A stretch of DNA of 28,218 nucleotides from the IMG/VR virus record IMGVR_UViG_3300019487_000080, positions 1 through 28,218 of that record; one strand, written 5' to 3'. Positions 1 to 6,197 of the stretch are shown piece by piece. Every line of letters starts with the position of its first letter. Positions within the stretch are counted from its first letter, which is position 1. This DNA comes from a virus. The notes beneath the pieces were generated by a model. That model saw only the letters and a program-made list of their open reading frames with translations, had not been told where the DNA came from and searched no databases. The position numbers and the translations under genes were made by a program.

Positions 1-647
1 ACCGTTGGCCGGAGGAAGGGGCGTGGCCATTGTCCCGCGAACCACCGCCCGATGCGGCGCCAATCACTGCGCGCAGCCAACCTCATTCTCAGCTCACGAA
101 AAAGCGCGGCCGTGTGCTGCACGCCGAACACGGGCACGCCGCGAAACTTGTGGGGGCCAATGTACCCCCGCCACTTGGTGATCGGGTACTGCGGCCCCTG
201 AAAATACTCCCATGCGTGGTCGCCCATCGCGACGATCAGCTTGGCCTTCTCCGGGATGCGAAGGTGCGCGCGGGTACAGTGGGCCACCGCCGCTTCGGCC
301 ACGTCGGGCTCGGGCCAGTCGTTCGTCCTGTGCCCCCCCACCTCCACGCGACACTTCAATATATTATGCAGGGACACTTGCTCTCGGGAGAAGCCGGATT
401 GGGGGAGATATGCCGTCTCCCATTCCAATCCGGTCTTCCCGATCAAGGGTTGCTGGTCACTCGGAATGGTGATTGCGTTCTTGCCTGTGTACCCTGTCAC
501 GCGCCGGCCGGCCTCCTCGTCAGAACCGGGATTTTGAGTCACGAGGACCAACTCAGCGTCCGGCACAGGGCGGTCGGGTACATAGCCTACCCCGCTCCCA
601 TACAACGGACACCCCACGCACGCGGCTGGCTTCGGCAACAGCGCCAT
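1..647 (-). CDS. Uracil-DNA glycosylase-like protein, family 4 type (partial, runs off the left edge)
   Basis: Translation of the minus strand from the ATG at 647 gives 215 codons with no stop before the window edge. The N-terminus has a C-x2-C pair (C10, C13), and further cysteines lie at C99 (in HNILKC) and C124, the four-cysteine layout of 4Fe-4S uracil-DNA glycosylases. The stretch LVLVTQNPGSDEE (residues 33-45) aligns with the GEAPGxxED motif, with Asn in place of the usual Ala-side residue. LIGKTG (69-73 region) matches the conserved glycine loop. VFGVQHTAALFR (173-184) matches the terminal HP[AS] motif, with Thr instead of Pro. The family removes uracil from DNA; in phages such domains also occur next to or fused with DNA polymerases. 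It is the last visible gene of the leftward replication block and follows the 58-residue gene by one base. The family call is good; true glycosylase activity is uncertain because two motif residues differ. Confidence 0.75.
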   Translation of the reverse strand, partial: MALLPKPAACVGCPLYGSGVGYVPDRPVPDAELVLVTQNPGSDEEAGRRVTGYTGKNAITIPSDQQPLIGKTGLEWETAYLPQSGFSREQVSLHNILKCRVEVGGHRTNDWPEPDVAEAAVAHCTRAHLRIPEKAKLIVAMGDHAWEYFQGPQYPITKWRGYIGPHKFRGVPVFGVQHTAALFRELRMRLAARSDWRRIGRWFAGQWPRPFLRPT

Positions 648-648
648 C

Positions 649-825
649 CTACCCCCCGTCGAGCACCCTCTCAACACTGGACTGTAGCTCGATGAGCAAG
701 TCCAGTTCCCCCTGCTCCCCTTGCGCTGCAAGGAACCGCTGAAAACCCGGCGCCTGATCCAATCGTGTAAGGACGGCGTCGAGAACGCGTTCGGCGCGTG
801 CCGCATTCGGGCGTTGCGCCGCCAT
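649..825 (-). CDS. Small hypothetical protein, 58 aa
   Basis: This short gene lies exactly between the DUF669-like gene (ends 831) and the glycosylase-like gene (starts 647). The ATG at 825 opens a 58-codon frame ending in TAG at 649-651. The product is charged and helical, with heptad-like leucines (RVLDAVLTRLDQ, then ELDLLIELQSSVERVL). A longer frame runs through from upstream but overlaps the DUF669-like gene on the same strand, so the short start is preferred. No family was recognised. Its tight packing in the replication block suggests a small accessory factor for DNA metabolism, which is inference from position only. Confidence 0.6.
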   Translation of the reverse strand: MAAQRPNAARAERVLDAVLTRLDQAPGFQRFLAAQGEQGELDLLIELQSSVERVLDGG

Positions 826-830
826 GTGGT

Positions 831-1304
831 TCAGCCTTCCTTGGGAGACGTGATACCACGCAGGGTATTGGCCGCCTTGTAGTCGTCGGTGGCCTTTTTG
901 ATCCCGATCTGGTAGATCAGGATGTGCTCCTGCGCGTATGCCAGCACCTCGGCGAACGGCTTCCCGTAGAACTTCGTCGCCTGATAGAACGAAGCCGCGG
1001 CCTCGCTCTCCGCGCGCATGTAGGTGCCGCCCTTCCTCGACGTGGCCTTCACGGTTTTCGGGCACGCGTCGATGAAGTAGTGCTTCGCCCCTTCGTCAGT
1101 CTGGACCTCCACGTGCACGCGGTAGACGCCCAGCCCCTCCAGCGCATGATCCCCGTTCTCCGTCTGGACAACCTTGCGGGTCCAGTCAATGACCTGCCCA
1201 GGCCACTTACCCTTCGGAACGAGGTTGCCTTCGGATGCTTCCTTAGCATCCTCTTGAGTCATCGCTTCGTCGAAAATCTCGGTCGTTTCGTCCACGTCGA
1301 TCAC
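831..1304 (-). CDS. DUF669-like protein, probable partner of the recombination ATPase
   Basis: 157 residues starting at ATG 1304, which overlaps the stop of the ATPase gene by four bases (ATGA), so the two are probably translationally coupled. An acidic N-terminus leads into the typical core with PKGKWPGQVID near residues 31-41, then a strand-rich segment (YRVHVEVQTDEG) and a helical C-terminus. This matches what I know of the DUF669 family, which is regularly found beside phage AAA_24 ATPases and is thought to act as a single-strand DNA-binding partner. Size and context fit; DNA binding itself is inferred from family context, not from visible motifs. Confidence 0.6.
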   Translation of the reverse strand: MIDVDETTEIFDEAMTQEDAKEASEGNLVPKGKWPGQVIDWTRKVVQTENGDHALEGLGVYRVHVEVQTDEGAKHYFIDACPKTVKATSRKGGTYMRAESEAAASFYQATKFYGKPFAEVLAYAQEHILIYQIGIKKATDDYKAANTLRGITSPKEG

Positions 1305-2107
1305 TTCGCGCCTCCTTGCACAGGTTGTTTAACCGGCCCCTGCCCCTTCAACAGCGGCTCCAGCAATCGCCAGTCCTGTTTGTCGAGCCTTGTCGGGATG
1401 TTTTTGGTTAGCTCCACCGGAGCCTTGATACCGCAGCCCCACACTTTACCGAGCGGGCGTGTAAGCCACTGGTACTCGGTGCCCTCCCCCACCCCGGTCT
1501 TGGTGGCGTAGAGCACCACACTGAACTCTCCCATGATTAACTTCGCCGCAGCGCCGGGAAGTTCCGGGAAGATATGTGTGACCGCATCCCTCCCTTTCGC
1601 CTCAGGATCGTCTTTCTCGCGCCCGTCCCACACGGTAAACGCGATGACCTCTGCCGGGGACGCCTTGATCTGTGCGAGGAAGCGGAAGAACGCCTTGTGG
1701 GTCTTCCCGTACTCCTTCGCGTCAAAGTCCTCCCCGCGTTCGCTGTCGCCGCTCGTCTGTGCAGCGAGGAAGAGCCCGTACAACTTGTGCAGGCCGTCAA
1801 ACGCGAAGGTCTTATATTGACCGAACTTCCCCGCGAGTAGGTCCAGACAGAACGTCTTGACCTCTGCGAGGGTCCCAGTATAGTCGTCCTTCGAGAAGTC
1901 CTTCTTCTCGAACACGTACGCGGACACGTCCGGCAGGTTGGTGGGTACCGACGACGCGCCGTCTTCACCCGGGAAGGCCACGTACGCCATCGGGCGTGGA
2001 AAAGTAAGCAGGGAGGTCGTTTTGCCACTATTCGGCGGACCCGAGAGCAGGACCCGGCTGGCCCGACGGCTCCACTCCTCCTCCCCCACGAACTTCTTGA
2101 ACGGCAT
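1301..2107 (-). CDS. Sak4/AAA_24-like RecA-fold ATPase (phage recombination)
   Basis: 268 residues from ATG 2107. A Walker A loop GPPNSGKTT lies at residues 23-31 and a Walker B strand KTFAFDGL at 99-106 (D104). Later segments such as EVIAFTVWDG and FSVVLYATK fit the RecA-like core strands. This architecture is the phage nucleotide-binding AAA_24 family that includes Sak4-type single-strand annealing ATPases. In that family the ATPase works with a single-strand DNA-binding protein and a nuclease. Here it lies between a PD-(D/E)XK nuclease upstream and a DUF669-like protein downstream, which supports a recombination and replication-repair role. A DnaB-loader-type ATPase is the main alternative. 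Confidence 0.8.
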   Translation of the reverse strand: MPFKKFVGEEEWSRRASRVLLSGPPNSGKTTSLLTFPRPMAYVAFPGEDGASSVPTNLPDVSAYVFEKKDFSKDDYTGTLAEVKTFCLDLLAGKFGQYKTFAFDGLHKLYGLFLAAQTSGDSERGEDFDAKEYGKTHKAFFRFLAQIKASPAEVIAFTVWDGREKDDPEAKGRDAVTHIFPELPGAAAKLIMGEFSVVLYATKTGVGEGTEYQWLTRPLGKVWGCGIKAPVELTKNIPTRLDKQDWRLLEPLLKGQGPVKQPVQGGAK

Positions 2108-2197
2108 TTAGTGTCCCCACACGCCGAGCACGATGCGAAGGATCACGTAGCCGATCACGAAAATGATAAGCACGCTCTCGTCGATCTCGAACTTCAT
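2108..2197 (-). CDS. 29-residue single-pass membrane peptide
   Basis: A strong Shine-Dalgarno (AGGAAGGAGGT on the minus strand) precedes the ATG at 2197, and the frame ends in TAA at 2108-2110, directly against the ATG of the ATPase gene. The peptide has a short acidic N-terminus (MKFEIDES) followed by about 18 hydrophobic residues (VLIIFVIGYVILRIVLGV), so it looks like a single membrane-spanning microprotein. It is too short for routine gene finders. Its strong ribosome-binding site and exact fit between two genes are the support. Function unknown; membrane anchoring of the neighbouring recombination proteins or a host-membrane effect are only guesses. Confidence 0.6.
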   Translation of the reverse strand: MKFEIDESVLIIFVIGYVILRIVLGVWGH

Positions 2198-2199
2198 CC

Positions 2200-3066
2200 T
2201 TACCTCCTTCCTATCTGAATATACCCACCAAGCCGCATCCGCTCCGGGTCCCGATTGTACACAAGGCACGCATCGTACATCGGACACTTCCCAAACTTGT
2301 CCCGATGCACATCCGCCTCCCATACGGCCTCCCGCCCGTCCTTCATACGCTCCATGTGCGCCCACTTCTCCTTCTGTGAAGCGACCCACGATGCCAGCCG
2401 TGCCTCGTCTCGGGAAAACGGGATCAGGGGGGTGTACCACGGAGCGGCCACTACGAGGGCCACCTCGAATACCTGCGCGTCGTACGCGTACAGGTAATGA
2501 TTCCGCTGCGTGCTCTCTCCATATTCTTCCAGCGTGGAAGCCCTATAATCGGGGTCCAGCTTCAACTTGAACTTGTAGTCCCGCACAACACGGTGCCCTT
2601 GCGGCGTTTGGTAGAGCACGTCACACCGGCACCACCCATGCTCCTTCGACACGACCTCGGCACCCAGCACAATCCAATCCTCGGGGGTGGGTTCAAGCGG
2701 GATGTGCCGCCTCAGCGCCTTGATCGTAATGTCGATCTTCGCATCTGCCCCATCCGGGTCATCAACCGTATACCCCAGGTCGAGCAGCTTCTTTGCCTCC
2801 TCGTCCCCGTAGGCCCGTGCCACCTCGACAGCATCGTCAAGGACCCGCTTCGCGAACGCCTCGTCATGCTTGACCCGGTCAAACCCCTCCCGCATGGCAT
2901 GTTTATTGTATATCTCCATGCCACGCCCGAAGACGTTCCCGCACAGCGCCGATATTTCCTTCGCCCCTATTGACCGCGTCGTCCACTTCTCCACATTCTG
3001 CAACCGCCACAGTACCGGGCACCGAGACCAGTTTGCAGTCTGTGAAGGGCTGAACTCAACTGCCAC
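2200..3066 (-). CDS. PD-(D/E)XK nuclease, Cas4/RecB-like
   Basis: 288 residues if started at GTG 3066. A longer GTG start at 3075 is open, but it overlaps the GGGAGG ribosome-binding site, whereas GTG 3066 sits 8 bases behind it. The catalytic signature is WCRCDVLYQ (D149) followed by VVRDYKFK (D163, K165) and a QRNHYLYAY segment (Q187) resembling the RecB-family QxxxY motif. Cysteines near the N-terminus (C16) and C-terminus (C261, C267 in KCPMYDAC) recall the Fe-S cluster of Cas4/AddB-type nucleases, but one of the usual four is not obvious. The family degrades or processes DNA ends. As first gene of the leftward block with the Sak4-like ATPase, it is probably the exonuclease of the phage recombination system. 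Confidence 0.75.
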   Translation of the reverse strand: MAVEFSPSQTANWSRCPVLWRLQNVEKWTTRSIGAKEISALCGNVFGRGMEIYNKHAMREGFDRVKHDEAFAKRVLDDAVEVARAYGDEEAKKLLDLGYTVDDPDGADAKIDITIKALRRHIPLEPTPEDWIVLGAEVVSKEHGWCRCDVLYQTPQGHRVVRDYKFKLKLDPDYRASTLEEYGESTQRNHYLYAYDAQVFEVALVVAAPWYTPLIPFSRDEARLASWVASQKEKWAHMERMKDGREAVWEADVHRDKFGKCPMYDACLVYNRDPERMRLGGYIQIGRR

Positions 3067-3147
3067 GCATCGCACCTCCCACAGCTATATAATGAGGCGC
3101 CGGTTCCAGACCGCTAACGCTGGCCCTTACGGAACGTCGCGCCGGCG

Positions 3148-3158
3148 CTTATATGCCA
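3148..3158 (-). promoter_or_regulatory. TATA-like promoter motif, leftward copy
   Basis: Read on the minus strand this is TGGCATATAAG. It forms a perfect 11-bp inverted repeat with the plus-strand copy at 3228-3238. It is oriented to transcribe the recombination block, with a leader of roughly 75 bases. The same core recurs at 7567-7577 (minus) and 7606-7616 (plus). Promoter activity is inferred from position and repetition. Confidence 0.45.
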
Positions 3159-3182
3159 CAAGGAACCGCAGCTTTTTACACA

Positions 3183-3200
3183 CGTTACCTTTCGGTAACG
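3183..3200. promoter_or_regulatory. Palindromic operator-like site CGTTACC-N4-GGTAACG
   Basis: A perfect 7-bp inverted repeat around TTTC. The same GTTACC-N4-GGTAAC palindrome (spacer AAAA) recurs at 8580-8595 in the other large control region. It lies between the two face-to-face TATA-like motifs at 3148 and 3229, where a dimeric repressor could control both directions. It could also form an RNA hairpin. Confidence 0.45.
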
Positions 3201-3227
3201 CCGTGGTAATAAAGACACACCGCCAAA

Positions 3228-3239
3228 TGGCATATAAGG
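3228..3239 (+). promoter_or_regulatory. TATA-like promoter motif, rightward copy
   Basis: TGGCATATAAGG, the mirror image of the motif at 3148-3158. It would start RNA at about 3245, inside or just before the leader hairpin of the RepA-like gene. An in-frame ATG at 3227 overlaps this motif and would then lie upstream of the RNA start, which argues against that ATG as the real start. Confidence 0.45.
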
Positions 3240-3266
3240 CCGGGCACGGTTTTTGCCGTGTCTGGC
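3239..3266 (+). other. Leader hairpin upstream of the RepA-like gene
   Basis: The arms 3239-3249 and 3256-3266 pair over 11 bp (nine Watson-Crick, two G-T) around a TTTTTG loop. The hairpin follows the TATA-like motif at once and ends 7 bases before the AGGAGG site. It could stabilise the mRNA 5' end or control translation. Confidence 0.5.
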
Positions 3267-3286
3267 CTTTACCAGGAGGTGCACGG

Positions 3287-4210
3287 CTGCGTCTTCTCAA
3301 CGTGGAGCAATACCTCGCGCTCCCGCGACCAGAGATAGACTGGATCGTGCCGGAGCACATTCCAAAGCCCAGCACAGTCCTACTACTTGGAGAACCGAAA
3401 GCCGGTAAGTCCTTCCTCGCACTGCAAGTCGCCTACGCCGTCGCCCGTGGCACCACCGTTCTTGGCCGCCCCGTCACCCGTCCCGGCCCCGTCCTCTACC
3501 TCCAATTCGACACCTCAGAGCTTGTCTGGCGCAACCGCTTCCAGAAACTAAAGCGGGCTAAGTTTGACCTGTCCGGCCCTGTCATCATGCCACACCCCGA
3601 CGACAACATGCGCGTCATGAACGTGCTTGACCCTGCCGTGCGAGCGTGGTGGAAAGAGGCGCTGTCGTGCAAGCCGCAGCTTGTAGTGATCGACGTGTTG
3701 CGAGAGATACACAACAGCGACGAGGACTCCTCTACCCAGATGAAAAAGGTGTTCAGCGCCTTGAAGGAATTGCTGGGGGACTATGCCGTACTGATCGTGC
3801 ATCACACCCCGAAAATCCCAAAGGACTTCGACAGTGTGCGGATCATCAACCTCGCACGCGGATCATCCTACATCGCTGGCGCGGTAGACGCGCTGTGGCT
3901 CTTACACAATCACCACTTGTGGATTATCCCGCGCTTTGCGGAGGAGATAGACGGAGAGGCAGTCCGGCAACGGAACGGCTTATTCACCTTCCCCGACCTG
4001 GAAAAGAGCGAGGCACTGGCCGGACTGTGTGACCAGTACCCCGCCCTTACGCACAGTCAAATTGCCAGCATCGCGGAAAAGCAACACGGCATCACACGCT
4101 CTGCGTACTACCGCTTCCTGGCAACGCATGTGTGTTGTCATACGGAGCAAGCGCCTCTCGAAGCCGCGCTACCAGAGGAAGTACCTGGACCAGCAACGAG
4201 CGAGCCGTAA
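3287..4210 (+). CDS. RepA-like AAA_25 RecA-fold ATPase, probable replication helicase or loader
   Basis: About 307 residues from a proposed CTG start at 3287. AGGAGG at 3274-3279 sits 7 bases upstream of it; ATG 3227 (327 residues, no ribosome-binding site) and GTG 3302 are alternatives in the same frame. The sequence DWIVPEHIPKPS leads into Walker A (GEPKAGKS, residues 35-42). VLYLQFDTSE and the Walker B strand PQLVVIDVLREI follow, then VLIVHHTPK and ARGSSYIAGAVDALWLL, which are hallmarks of RepA-like RecA-fold ATPases. The C-terminus has a helix-turn-helix-like stretch (LTHSQIASIAEKQHG). Such proteins act as hexameric helicases or loaders at phage and plasmid origins. Its 3' end overlaps the oppositely oriented sigma-like gene by 119 bases. 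Confidence 0.75.
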   Translation: MRLLNVEQYLALPRPEIDWIVPEHIPKPSTVLLLGEPKAGKSFLALQVAYAVARGTTVLGRPVTRPGPVLYLQFDTSELVWRNRFQKLKRAKFDLSGPVIMPHPDDNMRVMNVLDPAVRAWWKEALSCKPQLVVIDVLREIHNSDEDSSTQMKKVFSALKELLGDYAVLIVHHTPKIPKDFDSVRIINLARGSSYIAGAVDALWLLHNHHLWIIPRFAEEIDGEAVRQRNGLFTFPDLEKSEALAGLCDQYPALTHSQIASIAEKQHGITRSAYYRFLATHVCCHTEQAPLEAALPEEVPGPATSEP

Positions 4211-4682
4211 CCCCGCGCCGCGTCGCGGCACGTTGCACTACTTGCCCAAAGGCCGACGTGAGCCGCGTATCCACCTCGACGCCGTCTCCTAATACCTCTT
4301 CCAGCAAGGCGCGCTCGTCGGGTGAAAACTTGGCGAGCGCGTTTTTTACGTCCAGCACCATACCACCCGACTCAACGAGGGTAGTGTCTGCCGTGCGCGT
4401 GATCCAGTGGCCGCTTCCCAGCTTGCGCGAGCGATCCACGGCTGCCGCTTCCCGCCGCTCGGAGCGCAAGCACATGAGGCACTGGCGCTTCACGGCAGCG
4501 GAAAACCACGTGCGGAACGTGGCGCGTTCAGGATCATACGCGGCCAGCCGGGTGCACAAATGCTCCGCCGTATCCATCACGGCGTCCTGGGCCTTTTCCC
4601 AATCATGCACGTAGTCGTGCGCCAGCTTGACGAACCCCGGCTGATACTTCAAGAACTCCCGCTTGAAGGCGTCGCGGGTCAT
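4092..4682 (-). CDS. Sigma-70/ECF-like factor
   Basis: 196 residues from ATG 4682, whose ATGA overlap couples it to the upstream Cys-rich gene. Residues 16-80 resemble sigma region 2: a helical HDYVHDWEKAQDAVMDTAEHL segment (quoted in part) is followed by YDPERATFRTWFSAAVKRQ and a basic LRSERRE. Residues 112-178 resemble region 4, with LAKFSPDERALLEEVLG and a basic helix ending in LVARLREAL. Such factors bind core RNA polymerase and direct it to promoters. Phages use them to switch gene classes, so it may recognise one of the repeated promoter-like motifs here; that link is inference. It is the last gene of the leftward small-gene operon. The longer upstream frame overlaps coding sequence and was not used. 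Confidence 0.6.
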   Translation of the reverse strand: MTRDAFKREFLKYQPGFVKLAHDYVHDWEKAQDAVMDTAEHLCTRLAAYDPERATFRTWFSAAVKRQCLMCLRSERREAAAVDRSRKLGSGHWITRTADTTLVESGGMVLDVKNALAKFSPDERALLEEVLGDGVEVDTRLTSAFGQVVQRAATRRGVTARSLLVQVLPLVARLREALAPYDNTHALPGSGSTQSV

Positions 4683-4897
4683 CCTAGCACCTTCAAAAGT
4701 GAGCGTGTGCAGGTGGCGATCTCCTTGCAGCGCGCCGGAGCCCCGCGCTTCCGGCGGATCGTGCTGCCGCATAGGTACACGTAGCCCTCGCGCCGTCCGC
4801 GAAACACGCGGATCGAGCCGCAGGCGCGGCACACGCCACCCGCGGCAATCTCGGCAGGGTAAAGATGCTCCCCTTTTATGAGGTTTTTACTCGCCAC
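4679..4897 (-). CDS. Small Cys-rich protein, zinc-ribbon-like, 72 aa
   Basis: Start GTG 4897, preceded by GGGAGGG and overlapping the end of the upstream gene by 11 bases. Its stop overlaps the ATG of the sigma-like gene. A VCRACGSIRVF segment gives one C-x2-C pair, and further cysteines follow in VYLCGS, ARCKE and ATCTR, spaced as in a zinc-binding fold. The protein is basic, so nucleic acid or RNA polymerase binding is plausible. Coupling to the sigma-like gene is visible; a functional link is inferred. Confidence 0.6.
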   Translation of the reverse strand: MASKNLIKGEHLYPAEIAAGGVCRACGSIRVFRGRREGYVYLCGSTIRRKRGAPARCKEIATCTRSLLKVLG

Positions 4898-5102
4898 GGG
4901 TGCCCTCCCTTTCCCTCGCCTCGGCGTATGCGGCCTCCTGTGCGTTGTAACGCCGTTGCTCCGCGTCCAGCAGCGGCACCAAGTCGGGGTTTGCGGCGCG
5001 AACGGCGCGCGCCTTGGTGTAGTCATGCCGATCCAGGTACTCCCGGTACGCCCGCACCACGGCGCGATTCTGGAACGATATAAGGTCTGCTCCCGTTCGC
5101 AT
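4887..5102 (-). CDS. Hypothetical protein, 71 aa
   Basis: Start ATG 5102 with GGAGGG upstream, three bases after the previous stop. The product is mostly helical and highly charged, with motifs such as AVVRAYREYLDRHD and EAAYAEAREREG. No family recognised. It belongs to the coupled leftward operon of small genes, which in phages usually holds host-takeover and regulatory factors. Confidence 0.6.
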   Translation of the reverse strand: MRTGADLISFQNRAVVRAYREYLDRHDYTKARAVRAANPDLVPLLDAEQRRYNAQEAAYAEAREREGTRGE

Positions 5103-5104
5103 GA

Positions 5105-5377
5105 TTAACCCTCCTTCGCGGGTTGAAGCCGATGGCAAAACTTGCATTCATACCGGCCTGTGTAGAGCACCTTTTCGACAATCACGTACTCGTCAGAGTA
5201 CGGGTCAAAGCGCTGCTCATGCACAACGGTATCCTCTTCGCGTTCAAGACTGTTATGCGTAAGGCAGTACACACACTGCCCACGGTGACACTGCTGCGTC
5301 GCTGCGTAAACGTCCCGCTCCGTCATCGTCTCAGCGGGTATAGTGTCGATCTCGTTGCTCAAGTATACATGGCCCAT
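5105..5377 (-). CDS. Small protein with CxxC pairs, zinc-binding-like, 90 aa
   Basis: Start ATG 5377 follows GGAGGGAG at good spacing. The product has CHRGQCVYC in the first half and YECKFCHRLQ near the C-terminus, two CxxC knuckles separated by about 40 residues, the usual pattern of a zinc ribbon. Between them lies a strand-rich stretch (EYVIVEKVLYTGRYE). The gene starts inside the 3' end of the upstream membrane-protein gene on the same strand. Function unknown; DNA, RNA or protein binding would fit. Confidence 0.65.
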   Translation of the reverse strand: MGHVYLSNEIDTIPAETMTERDVYAATQQCHRGQCVYCLTHNSLEREEDTVVHEQRFDPYSDEYVIVEKVLYTGRYECKFCHRLQPAKEG

Positions 5378-5501
5378 CGTGTCTCCCTCCCTTTTCAGTT
5401 TTCGGTGTAGATGCGCGCCGCCCATAGCCCCGCACCAGGGCGGACAGAAGCGCACCAATAATGATCCCGACAACCATGCACGTAAAGGTGCCAGCGGTCA
5501 T
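5331..5501 (-). CDS. Small membrane protein, 56 aa
   Basis: The ATG at 5501 overlaps the stop of the upstream gene as ATGA. Residues 6-23 (FTCMVVGIIIGALLSALV) form a clear single membrane span followed by a basic tail (RGYGRRAS). The last 47 bases overlap the start of the next gene, and the TGA lies at 5331-5333. It is not a shadow frame: the coupling overlap, position and hydrophobic profile agree. Function unknown. Confidence 0.5.
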   Translation of the reverse strand: MTAGTFTCMVVGIIIGALLSALVRGYGRRASTPKTEKGGRHDGPCILEQRDRHYTR

Positions 5502-5686
5502 TTGGAGAAGCCCCCCTCGCCTCGCCGTTCCTTGCCGATCTTTTCCAGAATCGCAACGAACTCTGCCTTCAACGCCGGGTAGGCACGTGCATACTTGTAA
5601 AACAACCGCTGCGTGTATTCAAAATCGTCTGCGCGAGCGGCGCGCTCGAAACGGGCAAGCACATCGCGCGTCTGTGACGAAGTCAC
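5498..5686 (-). CDS. Hypothetical helical protein, 62 aa
   Basis: Start GTG 5686 overlaps the previous stop (GTGA). The product is helical and charged (VLARFERAARADDFEYTQRL, ending in a basic KERRGEGGFSK). No family recognised. Continuous four-base overlaps on both sides support it as a real member of the leftward operon. Confidence 0.6.
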   Translation of the reverse strand: MTSSQTRDVLARFERAARADDFEYTQRLFYKYARAYPALKAEFVAILEKIGKERRGEGGFSK

Positions 5687-5958
5687 TTTTTCCTCCCAAC
5701 CCCTTTGAGCGCGGGAGTCAAAAAGCGGTGATCCACTTTATTTACTCCTATCTCTGAAAGGGCAATCCGAGCGATTCCCAGCACACTGTCGTACACCTCG
5801 CCCACGGTTTGCGGGCCGCCCGACAGCGACGTGTCAAGTTGCCAGTACGACTCATGCTGTCGGGACTCTACGAAGTCGTAGACGGCTTGCATTAGATTTT
5901 CCATCCACGCCCCGGCTTTGAAGTGTGCTATATTGTTGTGCTCCTGCTTTAGTCGCAT
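5683..5958 (-). CDS. Hypothetical protein, 91 aa
   Basis: ATG 5958 lies 10 bases inside the 3' end of the upstream gene. The product begins with a helical segment (WMENLMQAVYDFVESRQHE) and ends with a basic LKGVGRKK tail. No known domain was recognised. The compact placement and the absence of a better frame support it. Confidence 0.65.
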   Translation of the reverse strand: MRLKQEHNNIAHFKAGAWMENLMQAVYDFVESRQHESYWQLDTSLSGGPQTVGEVYDSVLGIARIALSEIGVNKVDHRFLTPALKGVGRKK

Positions 5959-6197
5959 GGTTGACTTTCCCCCTTTTCGTTTGTTGACAATTCCTTGACA
6001 ATAGCATCCGACAACTCTCGGCGGAAGTCCGCCTCCTGCCCGCCATAGTACGCGTGGAGGTCAAATAGCGCACGGGCTATTGCCTCCACCTGCCGGCCGG
6101 CAAAGCGGGCGAGTACGATGTTGATTGCAACGCCTATTCCATGTTGCCGTCCCGCGTACTCCGCAATGTCCTGCTCGATGTTCTTTGGGCTTCTCAC
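5949..6197 (-). CDS. Hypothetical protein, 82 aa
   Basis: Start GTG 6197 (GTGA overlap with the previous stop) with AGGAGGG 8 bases upstream. A longer start at 6263 would run deep into the neighbouring gene and was not chosen. The product has a helical middle (IEQDIAEYAG, LARFAGRQVEAIARALFDL) and an acidic, Ser-rich end. No family recognised. Confidence 0.6.
   Translation of the reverse strand: MRSPKNIEQDIAEYAGRQHGIGVAINIVLARFAGRQVEAIARALFDLHAYYGGQEADFRRELSDAIVKELSTNEKGESQPCD

Larger units (their letters stand above)
3067..3286. promoter_or_regulatory. Divergent control region between the recombination block and the RepA-like gene
   Basis: About 220 bp with no credible gene. It contains, from left to right: a TATA-like motif on the plus strand (ATATAATG, 3087-3094), a minus-strand copy of GGCATATAAG (3157-3148), a CGTTACC-TTTC-GGTAACG palindrome (3183-3200), a plus-strand copy GGCATATAAGG (3229-3239), an 11-bp leader hairpin (3239-3266) and an AGGAGG site (3274-3279). 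This is the layout of two face-to-face promoters with an operator-like palindrome between them. No TTGACA-like -35 box is seen at the normal distance. Confidence 0.6.

Noticed and set aside
30-695. Plus-strand frame of 221 codons at the left edge
   Set aside because: It is antisense to the glycosylase-like gene, whose protein shows clear family motifs.
649-1065. 138-codon minus frame
   Set aside because: Only its last 58 codons are accepted; the upstream part overlaps the DUF669-like gene in another frame.
5072-5088. ATATAAGG-like string on the plus strand
   Set aside because: It is inside a leftward coding gene and not next to a rightward gene, so it is probably chance.
5990-6010. Direct repeat TTGACAAT-TCC-TTGACAAT resembling a -35 box
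   Set aside because: It lies inside a coding gene and no -10 box follows at the right distance on the plus strand.
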